Below, piece after piece: positions 16,889 to 25,099 of a stretch of 64,000 nucleotides of DNA. The first letter of the stretch is position 1. The number at the start of each line of letters is the position of its first letter. The stretch is from Compostibacter hankyongensis. Its GTDB lineage: Bacteria > Bacteroidota > Bacteroidia > Chitinophagales > Chitinophagaceae. The translations under genes were made by a program, and so were the position numbers. Where the stretch lies: the NCBI RefSeq assembly GCF_039541075.1, contig NZ_BAABFN010000001.1:62001-126000 (forward strand), written 5' to 3'. The notes under the pieces are model-generated. The model saw only the letters and a program-made list of their open reading frames with translations, was not told the origin of the DNA and did no database searches.

Positions 16889-17242
16889 ATGAACTTCCTG
16901 ATCCGCCTGCTTATCGCCTCCATTGCCGCCTTTGCTACCGCCTATCTCCTGCCCGGCGTACACATCGATCACTTTACCACCGCCATATGGCTGGCGCTGG
17001 TGCTGGCCTTGCTCAATGGTATCCTCCGCCCTGTCCTCATCCTGCTGACGCTGCCGATCACGGTCTTTACCCTGGGCCTGTTCCTGCTGGTGATCAACGC
17101 TTTTATTATCCTGCTGGCCGAGCACGTCATCCGGGGCTTCCGCGTAGACGGGTTCTGGTGGGCTTTGCTGTTCAGCATCGTCATGTCGCTGGTCAGCTCG
17201 TTTATGGAGCGGCTCGGCCGAAGGACGCAGGCGGAAAACTAA
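16889..17242 (+). CDS. Phage-holin-family (YvlD-like) membrane protein
   Basis: A 117-residue integral membrane protein with four predicted helices at about residues 3-22, 31-49, 55-80 and 88-106. The motif ALLNGILRPVLILLTLPITVF (read in two halves: ALLNGILRP and VLILLTLPITVF) is typical of the YvlD/PF04020 membrane family named 'phage holin family' in annotations. Despite the name there is no phage context here, and the function is unknown. It starts 56 nt after the AhpD-like gene and 15 nt before the E1 dehydrogenase gene, so the three may be co-transcribed. Confidence 0.85.
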   Translation: MNFLIRLLIASIAAFATAYLLPGVHIDHFTTAIWLALVLALLNGILRPVLILLTLPITVFTLGLFLLVINAFIILLAEHVIRGFRVDGFWWALLFSIVMSLVSSFMERLGRRTQAEN

Positions 17243-17257
17243 ACCGGAGCCTTCCGC

Positions 17258-19363
17258 ATGGAATTCGATAAAAAATCGCTGGACAACGAAGCGCTGATCC
17301 GCTTTTACCAGGCATTGGTCTTTCCCCGCCTGGTAGAGGAGAAAATGCTGCACCGCCTCCGGCAGGGAAAGGTCAGCAAATGGTTCAGCGGTATCGGGCA
17401 GGAAGCCGTCTCCGTCGGCGCCACGCTGGCCCTGCAGCCCGATGAGTGGATACTGCCCCTGCACCGCAACCTGGGCGTTTTCACCACGCGGCAGCTGCCG
17501 CTGGAAAAGCTTTTGCTGCAATGGCAGGGACACCCCGGCGGATACAGCAAGGGAAGGGAACGCTCCTTTCACTTCGGCGATCCCGACCATCATATCTGCG
17601 GGATGATCTCCCATCTCGGACCTCAGCTGTCCGTGGCCGCAGGGATCGCCCTGGCGCACCGCCTCCGGAAAGAAGACAAGGTATCGCTGGTCTTTACGGG
17701 CGACGGGGGCAGCAGCGAAGGAGAATTTCATGAAGCGCTCAACCTGGCCGCAGTATGGTCGCTCCCCGTGATCTTCCTGGTGGAAAACAACGGCTACAGC
17801 CTGAGCACGCCCGTATCCGAACAATACCGCTGCGAAAAGCTCTCCGACCGCGCAGCCGGCTACGGCATACCCGGTCTTACGATCGACGGCAACAACCTGC
17901 TGGAAGTATATCATACCGTGGCATCGGCGCGGGAAGGCTGTCTCCGGCAGCAAAGGCCCGTACTCCTCGAGTGCATGACCTTCCGCATGCGGGGGCACGA
18001 AGAAGCCAGCGGAACGCGCTACGTGCCCCCGGAGCTGACGGCGCAGTGGAGCGCCAGGGACCCGGTGCACTGTTATGAAAACTGGCTGGAATCCGCCGGC
18101 ATATGCCCACGGGAACGGTTAAACGAAATAAAAGCCGGGCAGGAGAGCCGTCTGGAAGCGGCGTTTGCCGCCGCGGCAGACCGGGAAGCGATTTTTGCAC
18201 CCGATGCGGAAGAACGGGATGTCTATGCGCCGGCGCCCGGGAACAGCGCCGCGGGGAACAGGAACAACGACCCGGCGCCGCCCGCTGATTGGGTTCATCC
18301 CGTTTCCGGAGCGACCGGGCGCAGCCGGTCCGGCGGTCCGGAACAATCCGGGAACGAAACCTCTTCCGGAGCCGCGGGTGAGCGCCCGGTGGTCCGCGGC
18401 CCGGAGACCCGCTTTATCGACGCTGTTTCCGCCGCGCTGCAGGAGGCGATGCTGCGTCATCCCAACCTCATCCTCATGGGGCAGGACATTGCGGACTACG
18501 GCGGTGTATTCAAGGTCACCGGAGAACTGGCCGCGCAGTTCGGGAAAGAGCGGGTACGGAACACCCCGCTTTGCGAAAGCGCAGTGATCGGCGCGGCGCT
18601 GGGCCTCTCCCTCGAAGGATATAAAAGCATGGTAGAGATGCAGTTCGCCGATTTCGTGACCTGCGGCTTTAACCAGATCGTAAACAACCTCGCCAAGATC
18701 CATTACCGCTGGGGACAGCCGGCGGACGTGGTCATCCGCCTGCCCACGGGCGCGGGCGTCGGGGCGGGACCCTTTCATTCCCAGAGCAACGAAGCCTGGT
18801 TTGTACACACCCCGGGGCTGAAGGTGGTATACCCCGCTTTCCCCGCCGACGCCAAGGGCCTGCTGACGGCCGCCCTGGAAGACCCCAATCCCGTGCTCTT
18901 CTTCGAGCACAAGGCGCTCTACCGGAGCGTGAGCGGACCTGTTCCCGAAGGATATTACACCCTTCCTATCGGGAAGGCCTGTACGCTGCGACCGGGGGGC
19001 GAAGCCTGCATCATCACCTACGGCATGGGCGTGCACTGGGCGCTGGAATATGCGGATGCCCATCCCGGCCGGCCGGTGACCATTCTCGACCTGCGCAGCC
19101 TGCTCCCGCTGGATACGGCAGCCATCTGCCAGGCGGTAAAAGACACGGGCAAAGTGCTCATCCTTCATGAAGATACGCTGACCGGCGGCGTCGGCGGAGA
19201 AGTAGCCGCCCTGATCGGGGAACATTGCTTTGAATACCTGGATGCTCCGGTGATGCGCTGCGCAGGACCCGACACGCCGGTTCCTTTTGCGCCGGCGCTG
19301 GAAAAGCGGTTCCTGGCGCGAAGCCGCCTGGAGGGGATGATGAAAAAACTGCTGGACTATTAA
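17258..19363 (+). CDS. Fused alpha/beta E1 component of a branched-chain or 2-oxoacid dehydrogenase
   Basis: A 701-residue thiamine-diphosphate enzyme that decarboxylates 2-oxoacids and passes the acyl group to lipoyl-E2. The N-terminal half is E1-alpha, with the ThDP motif GDGGSS near residue 148 ending in VENNGYS. The C-terminal half, from about residue 388, is E1-beta (FIDAVSAALQEAM, GQDIADYGGVFKVT, NTPLCESAVIGAALG, the cation-binding region, and the transketolase C-terminal domain). A low-complexity Pro/Gly/Ser/Asn linker of about 70 residues joins them. Fused E1 proteins are common in Bacteroidota. Branched-chain substrates are likely from the overall resemblance, but pyruvate is not excluded. 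No E2 or E3 gene is adjacent. Confidence 0.9.
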   Translation: MEFDKKSLDNEALIRFYQALVFPRLVEEKMLHRLRQGKVSKWFSGIGQEAVSVGATLALQPDEWILPLHRNLGVFTTRQLPLEKLLLQWQGHPGGYSKGRERSFHFGDPDHHICGMISHLGPQLSVAAGIALAHRLRKEDKVSLVFTGDGGSSEGEFHEALNLAAVWSLPVIFLVENNGYSLSTPVSEQYRCEKLSDRAAGYGIPGLTIDGNNLLEVYHTVASAREGCLRQQRPVLLECMTFRMRGHEEASGTRYVPPELTAQWSARDPVHCYENWLESAGICPRERLNEIKAGQESRLEAAFAAAADREAIFAPDAEERDVYAPAPGNSAAGNRNNDPAPPADWVHPVSGATGRSRSGGPEQSGNETSSGAAGERPVVRGPETRFIDAVSAALQEAMLRHPNLILMGQDIADYGGVFKVTGELAAQFGKERVRNTPLCESAVIGAALGLSLEGYKSMVEMQFADFVTCGFNQIVNNLAKIHYRWGQPADVVIRLPTGAGVGAGPFHSQSNEAWFVHTPGLKVVYPAFPADAKGLLTAALEDPNPVLFFEHKALYRSVSGPVPEGYYTLPIGKACTLRPGGEACIITYGMGVHWALEYADAHPGRPVTILDLRSLLPLDTAAICQAVKDTGKVLILHEDTLTGGVGGEVAALIGEHCFEYLDAPVMRCAGPDTPVPFAPALEKRFLARSRLEGMMKKLLDY

Positions 19364-19378
19364 CCAAAATCTTATACG

Positions 19379-21757
19379 ATGGGCCATTACAACCGAAGGG
19401 ATTTTCTGAAGAACGCCGCTATCCTGTCCGGCGCTGCCGGCCTCAGCAGCATGCTCCCCGCCTCCGTACGCCGGGCCATGGCCATCCAGGCCGACCCGGG
19501 CACTACCTTTTACGATGCCGAGCACATCGTGCTGCTGATGCAGGAAAACCGCTCTTTTGATCACCTGTTCGGGACGCTGAAAGGGGTAAGGGGCTTCAAC
19601 GATCCCCGGTCCAGGCTGCTCCCGGACGGGGATAAGGTATGGATACAGAAAGACAAGGACGGCAACGCCCATGCCCCTTTTCATATCGACCTGCACAAGA
19701 CGAAGATAACCTGGCAGGGAGGGCTGGCGCACAGCTGGCCCGATCAGAGCGCGGCCCGCAACCAGGGGAAGTACGACAACTGGATACCGGCAAAGACGAC
19801 CATGACCATGGGCTTCTACGACCGTTCGGATGTACCTTTCTATTACGCGCTGGCCGACGCTTTTACCATCTGCGATCACAACTTCTGCTCCTCGCTGACC
19901 GGCACCACACCCAACCGCCTGTTTTTCTGGACCGGCAATATCCGCCCCCGGCCCGACGGCCGGTCCCGGGCCGCCGTGCTCAATTCCATGGCCGAATCGC
20001 GCGACGACGTGTATGTGGACTGGTACACGTTTCCCGAACTGCTGGAAGACCACGGCATCAGCTGGAAGATCTATCAGAACGAGCTGTGGAGTGCCGATCT
20101 GCAGGGCGAGGGGATCGACTACTGGCTGGGCAACTACGGCGATAACGCCATAGAATATGTGAAACGGCACCGGGTAAAGCTGTCCGCCTATTTCCGGAAG
20201 AACGGAGACCATACGGTGAAACCGGCGCTCAGCCCCCAGGAAGTGCAGGCCCGCTACGACAAGCTTTCGGAGAAGGAAAAAAATCTTGTGGACAAAGCAT
20301 TCACCACCAATATCGACGATGCCGGCGACTACCTGAAGCTGGCGCCCTATACCTTCAGAGACGACCGGGGGATGTCGCAGACGGTGCAGATTCCCCGGAA
20401 CGACATCTTCCGAAAATTCCGCGACGATGTGAACAACGGTACCCTGCCCGCCGTGTCCTGGCTGGTAGCCCCGCAAAGCTTCTCCGATCATACCAGCACA
20501 CCGCTGTACGGCACCTGGTATGTATCGGAAGCGCTGGACATTCTTACCCGGAATCCCGAAGTATGGAAAAAAACGATCTTCATCCTCAACTATGACGAGA
20601 ACGACGGTTATTTCGACCATCTTCCTCCTTTTGTACCGCCGAAACCCGGCGAGGCATCCTCCGGCAAGGTATCGGCAGGCATCGATACCGCATCGGATTA
20701 TGAAAGCGCCTCAGATGCGCCCATCGGGCTCGGCTACCGGGTGCCGATGATCATTGCCTCGCCCTGGAGCCGGGGCGGCTATGTAAACTCGCAGGTCTTT
20801 GACCATACCTCCACGCTGATGTTCCTGGAAAAGTTCCTGAAAAAAAAGACCGGACGGGAGATCGTCTGCCCGAACATCAGCAGCTGGCGGCGTGCCGTCT
20901 GCGGCGACCTCACTTCTGCCTTCCGGCCCTTCCGCGGCGAAAAGATACCGCTGCCCGGTTTTGAGGACAGAGAAACGGTGATCACCGATATCCAGAATGC
21001 CCGCAACAAACCGGCCCAGGAAACGCCCACCCCGCTTTCGCGGGAGGAGATAGAAAAGATCAATAAACACGCCGCCTTCTCTGAGGGCTCGTCTTCGTGG
21101 ATGCCACAACAGGAAAAGGGAACCCGTCCGGCATGCGCCTTACCCTACCGGCTATACGCAGACGCCGGCCTTGACGAAAGCAGGAGCCGCATCCGGGTCC
21201 GCTTCGAGGCCGCCGGCCCGGAGGCGGGTTCCGGAGGGGCGGGAGCGGCTTTCAATGTATATACGCCTGCCTCCTATGACGGCGTCCGGGGAAAGACCTG
21301 GGCCTATGCTACGGAAGCAGGCCGCCACGTGGAAGATGCGCTGGAGCTGGACCGGTTCCCGGAAGGGCGTTACGATCTTCGCGTGCACGGTCCCAACGGA
21401 TTTTTCCGCGGCTTCAGGGGCGACCGGCAGGACCCGGCGCTGGATATACGCTGTACCTATGAGCAGAAGACCGGCGGGCAAAGCCCGAACGGCAATATCC
21501 TGTTGCTGCTGGAAAACCGGGGGGCCGAATCCCTTCGGATCACGGTTACCGACAATGCTTACGGAACGCCGTTACGAACCATCCGCCTTCCGCCGCACAG
21601 CAACCATACAGCGACGGTCGACCTGAAAGGCAGCGCCGGATGGTATGATCTTTCCCTGCACGCAGATGGACATGCCGTATTTGGCAGACACTATGCCGGC
21701 CATGTCGAGACCGGCCGGGAATCCATTACCGATCCCTATATGGGTGGCGTGATGTAG
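19379..21757 (+). CDS. Phosphocholine-specific phospholipase C (non-haemolytic type)
   Basis: A 792-residue exported phosphoesterase that cleaves phosphatidylcholine-type lipids. A twin-arginine signal is clear (NRRDFLKNAAILSGAAGL). The catalytic domain carries the family blocks LLMQENRSFDHLFGTLKGVRGF, read in two parts (LLMQENRSFDHLFG, LKGVRGF), TGTTPNRLFFWTG, NYDENDGYFDHLPP and the AspHis segment DHTSTLMFLEKFL. The C-terminus holds two DUF756-type beta domains (from about LPYRLYADAG and from NILLLLENRGAESL). Length is typical for the family. It starts 16 nt after the E1 gene and could be read through from it. Confidence 0.93.
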   Translation: MGHYNRRDFLKNAAILSGAAGLSSMLPASVRRAMAIQADPGTTFYDAEHIVLLMQENRSFDHLFGTLKGVRGFNDPRSRLLPDGDKVWIQKDKDGNAHAPFHIDLHKTKITWQGGLAHSWPDQSAARNQGKYDNWIPAKTTMTMGFYDRSDVPFYYALADAFTICDHNFCSSLTGTTPNRLFFWTGNIRPRPDGRSRAAVLNSMAESRDDVYVDWYTFPELLEDHGISWKIYQNELWSADLQGEGIDYWLGNYGDNAIEYVKRHRVKLSAYFRKNGDHTVKPALSPQEVQARYDKLSEKEKNLVDKAFTTNIDDAGDYLKLAPYTFRDDRGMSQTVQIPRNDIFRKFRDDVNNGTLPAVSWLVAPQSFSDHTSTPLYGTWYVSEALDILTRNPEVWKKTIFILNYDENDGYFDHLPPFVPPKPGEASSGKVSAGIDTASDYESASDAPIGLGYRVPMIIASPWSRGGYVNSQVFDHTSTLMFLEKFLKKKTGREIVCPNISSWRRAVCGDLTSAFRPFRGEKIPLPGFEDRETVITDIQNARNKPAQETPTPLSREEIEKINKHAAFSEGSSSWMPQQEKGTRPACALPYRLYADAGLDESRSRIRVRFEAAGPEAGSGGAGAAFNVYTPASYDGVRGKTWAYATEAGRHVEDALELDRFPEGRYDLRVHGPNGFFRGFRGDRQDPALDIRCTYEQKTGGQSPNGNILLLLENRGAESLRITVTDNAYGTPLRTIRLPPHSNHTATVDLKGSAGWYDLSLHADGHAVFGRHYAGHVETGRESITDPYMGGVM

Positions 21758-21859
21758 CGCCACAACGAAATGAATACCGGATAAGGAAAGGCTACCCCGG
21801 GTCCGATGTTGCTACGACTTCACCGCTCCGCCGGTAGCTGCGTGGACCGCCGGACGGGA

Positions 21860-23092
21860 TCAGCGGCTGCCCAGCCACAGCACGGGATGGCGGATGGGAA
21901 GATTGCGGATCACCTCTTCGTCCTGCGGATCATGATCCAGTCTTTCCCAGAGCCGGAGATAATCCTCGCTGTGAAAAGCAACGGCGCCAAACACGAGAAA
22001 AGGCTGTGCCACCGGCCAGCTTTCCCAGTGCATCACATCCTTCCGGTAAGGCCATTTTCCTTTATCGGCCACATAGGGATACATAAAACGGATACCCTGC
22101 CGGATACCCCGGCCGTCGGCCGTGCTGTAACTCCAGAGATCATGCTGAGGATCGCTGAGGATCTGGCAGAGCCCCGCCATGGCATCCAGGTTGAACAGCG
22201 AGTAGCCGTAAGGTTTGGTGCGGGCCAGCTCGAGGGGGAAGCTGCCGTCTGTCGCCATCTGCTTCGGGAGAAAGACTTCCCGGTAACGCCGGCGACAGAA
22301 CTCAAGCAGCTGCTCATTGTTTGTGAACCGTGCAAAAGCGGCGGCCTGCAGGGCCCAGCAGGTACCGTGGTTGTTTTTAGCGTTCATCTCCGCTTTTCCA
22401 TAGTCGCTGTTGACCAGCCAGCGTTCGTATTCGGAAAACCAGGCTTTCAGCGCCTGCAGCTCAGCGGCCGGAATTACGCCGGCCTCTTCCATGATACGGA
22501 GCGCCTGGGCCACCTCCAGCAGCTGAATGGTATCAATGATACCGATACCCCTTCCGGTGACCCTCCCTTTGATGGCCTGGGCATATTGCAGGTTGGGACG
22601 CATCAGCGTGGCCGTGTCCACAAACCAGGCCAACGCATGCTGCAACGCTTTTTCGAGGTATTTTTTATCGTGGGTGACAAGGTAGGCCGCCGCCAGATCT
22701 CCCATGATCTGGCTGAGCCGGATCATGGCATGCCGGTGCTCCACAAAGTTCTCGGGATTGGTTTCCCCGTCCCTTTGTATGTAAGGGCCGTCGGGATGCT
22801 TGGGGTCCGGCCACCAGTAATCTCCTTCAGAGTAAAACTCGTGCCTGTCGCCGGCACTGCGGGGGCAGACAAAGGCGGTGATGGTCACCGGCCGTTCCTG
22901 CAGGGCTTTGTCCGCTTTGTCCAGGATGGCCTTTTTCCGGAAAGTTAGGACCTCCGCCGGTTGAGCCGGCTCCTGGGCATATCCCTGCATGCCCAGGCAG
23001 ACGCACAGCAACAGCGCAAAAAGAGGCTTCCCTTTTATAAGCCTTTTCACACCGGCCACCCGGGCGATAAATATTACCATATTCGGTTTCAT
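21860..23092 (-). CDS. Alginate-lyase-domain polysaccharide lyase (PL38-like)
   Basis: A 410-residue protein with an N-terminal signal (GKPLFALLLCVCLGMQGYAQ). The fold is an alpha-helical toroid of the alginate_lyase type. Family blocks are SEGDYWWPDPKHPDGPY (after HEFY), the His-containing VEHRHAMIRLSQIMGD, the catalytic-type motif AKNNHGTCWALQAAAF with Asn and His, and the Tyr-rich RTKPYGYSLFNLDAM. These resemble Bacteroidota PL38-like lyases that cleave uronic-acid-containing chains by beta-elimination. It is the last gene of the PUL, 10 nt after the fucosidase. The exact uronan substrate (alginate, glucuronan or a fucosylated glucuronate backbone) is not readable. Confidence 0.8.
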   Translation of the reverse strand: MKPNMVIFIARVAGVKRLIKGKPLFALLLCVCLGMQGYAQEPAQPAEVLTFRKKAILDKADKALQERPVTITAFVCPRSAGDRHEFYSEGDYWWPDPKHPDGPYIQRDGETNPENFVEHRHAMIRLSQIMGDLAAAYLVTHDKKYLEKALQHALAWFVDTATLMRPNLQYAQAIKGRVTGRGIGIIDTIQLLEVAQALRIMEEAGVIPAAELQALKAWFSEYERWLVNSDYGKAEMNAKNNHGTCWALQAAAFARFTNNEQLLEFCRRRYREVFLPKQMATDGSFPLELARTKPYGYSLFNLDAMAGLCQILSDPQHDLWSYSTADGRGIRQGIRFMYPYVADKGKWPYRKDVMHWESWPVAQPFLVFGAVAFHSEDYLRLWERLDHDPQDEEVIRNLPIRHPVLWLGSR

Positions 23093-23102
23093 AGCTTTTT
23101 AT

Positions 23103-25019
23103 TTAACGTATGGGCGTTAAGGTTACTCCGAACAGCTTCATGACTTCATTTCCCCGGATCTCCGCAGGCCGTATGCTCAGCTCCTGCAGGCCTGACGGGA
23201 TTTTTACCGTCCCGATCTCCTCGGTATAGATACGATCTTTATGTGCAGGCACCTGTACTTTTTTCTCCAGGGTCTGCCCCGCTACCGTTATCCGGTAAGT
23301 GATGCCCCGGTTGTCCGCATCGGTACTGTACTTAATGCTTACCCTGAAGACAGCGGGCTGTTCCAGGCGAAAGGACCAGCTCATCCATTGCCCCGGATTG
23401 TTCCAGTGGTATACATAATACCTGGAGGCCTTGCCGTCGCCGTAACGCAGCCCCTTGCCGTGCAGGCGGCTGTCGAAGGCCAGCAGCCGGTTGGCGTACC
23501 GGGTTGCGGAAAGCCGGCGTACGGTGTCCGCCGCGATGCCGTCTTTAAACTCCATCACTACTACGGTGCTGACCGTATCCGGGGCAGGGCGGGGCAGGGA
23601 TACGGCCAGGTCGCGCGGGTTCAGCCTTTTTACCGGCAGGGCGGTTTGCGCAGCATCGCGGAGGAGATAGGTTTTCGCGGGCTGGCTTTCCAGACCACCC
23701 ACAACGAGCTGCCCGTTTGCCGGCCAGTGAAAGACCTGGAGAAACAGCTTATTGCCCCTGCGGGTGGACACCCCCCAGGGCTGCAGGGGCAGCGGGGTGG
23801 CTGTCGTGCCGTAAATGCTTGTTCCGTTTTGCTGCATCCACAGTCCGATGCGGTAGAGAATGGCGGTATCGCGGGGATCCATCTCTCCGTTCCCCATCGG
23901 GCCCACGTTCATGAGCAGATTGCCGCCGCGGGAGGCGGCTTTGGCCAGCAGGCGGATGAAATGCGAAAAGGGTTTGTGACTGCTGTCGTACCGGCTGTAG
24001 CCATACGATTCGTTGGTAGTGGGAATGGCTTCCCAGTCGCCCGTTACCGGGAAAAATTCCTGCGGGCGGTCCGAGGTGCTCTGGTAATCGCCAAAATGAT
24101 ATTCTCCATAATTGGCCAGCCGCCCGTCGATGACCACCGTACTGTCGATCTTCCGGATCTCCTCGAGGATACGCAGGTTTTCGGAAAAAGGCAGCTTGCT
24201 GGGCGTATCAAACCAGAGGATGTCGGGATGGTATTTCCGGATCAGCTCCCTGATCTGGGGAATGGATTTTCCGTCCACGTATTTTCGGATGCGGGTCAGC
24301 ATATCGGGGTGATAGTCGAACCAATGGGTACCGCCAAAAAGATGAAGATCGCCTCCGGGATTTTGATAATCCCAGTCGTTGCCCGGCGCATCGGGATCTT
24401 CCCAGTCGAAGGCCTGGGAATAGTAAAAGCCGAAGCGGATACCGTATTTCTTACAGGCGGCGGCCAGCTCCAGCATGGGGTCGCGGTGAAAGGGTGTGGC
24501 CTTCACGATATTATAATCCTTCACATCGGAATCGTACATCGCGAACCCGTCGTGATGCTTGGAAGTGATGATGAGGTAGCGCATGCCTGTGGCCCGGATA
24601 CGCCGTACCCATTCGTCGGCATCAAACTCCTGCGGGTTGAACTTTTCCACCAGGTCGCGCTTATATTCCGCCAGGGGGATCTTTTTGATACGCATGAGAT
24701 GCTCGGCATAGCCTTTCACCGGCTTGCCTTTCCATTCGCCCCCGGCCAGGGAATATACGCCCCAGTGGATAAAGCAGCCGAAGCGGGCCTCCCGCCACCA
24801 GGCGATGCGGCGGTCGTGGTTCCGCATGGAAGCTTTCCACCAGCCGTCCAGCGCGGCCGCGGCGGCCAGGCTGTCGCGTTTCTCCCCTGCGGCCAGCAGG
24901 GCGGCGCTGTCTGCGGGCGCCTGGCTTTCTCCTTCCCCGCGGGGCTGACCCGAGCAGGCGGCCAGGAAAACAGCCAGCGCCAGAAGGGGAAGCCGTTTCA
25001 GGAATATGGTGTTGCTCAT
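23103..25019 (-). CDS. Alpha-L-fucosidase, GH29, lipoprotein
   Basis: A 638-residue exo-fucosidase that removes terminal alpha-L-fucose. It is a lipoprotein (lipobox FLAAC, C22), so it is probably on the outer membrane or periplasm-facing. The GH29 barrel begins with WWREARFGCFIHWGVYSLAGGEW, read as WWREARFGCFIHWG then VYSLAGGEW. It has YLIITSKHHDGFAMYDS and FGFYYSQAFDWE, and the nucleophile Asp about residue 267 in ILWFDTPSKL. A C-terminal beta domain of about 130 residues follows, possibly carbohydrate-binding (WNNPGQWMSWSFRLEQPAVF). It lies between GH2 and the lyase gene in the PUL. Confidence 0.92.
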   Translation of the reverse strand: MSNTIFLKRLPLLALAVFLAACSGQPRGEGESQAPADSAALLAAGEKRDSLAAAAALDGWWKASMRNHDRRIAWWREARFGCFIHWGVYSLAGGEWKGKPVKGYAEHLMRIKKIPLAEYKRDLVEKFNPQEFDADEWVRRIRATGMRYLIITSKHHDGFAMYDSDVKDYNIVKATPFHRDPMLELAAACKKYGIRFGFYYSQAFDWEDPDAPGNDWDYQNPGGDLHLFGGTHWFDYHPDMLTRIRKYVDGKSIPQIRELIRKYHPDILWFDTPSKLPFSENLRILEEIRKIDSTVVIDGRLANYGEYHFGDYQSTSDRPQEFFPVTGDWEAIPTTNESYGYSRYDSSHKPFSHFIRLLAKAASRGGNLLMNVGPMGNGEMDPRDTAILYRIGLWMQQNGTSIYGTTATPLPLQPWGVSTRRGNKLFLQVFHWPANGQLVVGGLESQPAKTYLLRDAAQTALPVKRLNPRDLAVSLPRPAPDTVSTVVVMEFKDGIAADTVRRLSATRYANRLLAFDSRLHGKGLRYGDGKASRYYVYHWNNPGQWMSWSFRLEQPAVFRVSIKYSTDADNRGITYRITVAGQTLEKKVQVPAHKDRIYTEEIGTVKIPSGLQELSIRPAEIRGNEVMKLFGVTLTPIR

Positions 25020-25099
25020 AGTATTTTTTTAAAGACGCTGCAACAGCGGTTTTATATTACGTATATATGTTACCGTTACTACCATAAACAACGGTTCTT

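Noticed and set aside
16889..17242. Prophage signal from a 'phage holin family' protein
   Set aside because: The family is a common bacterial membrane family; no phage structural, integrase or lysis genes are near.
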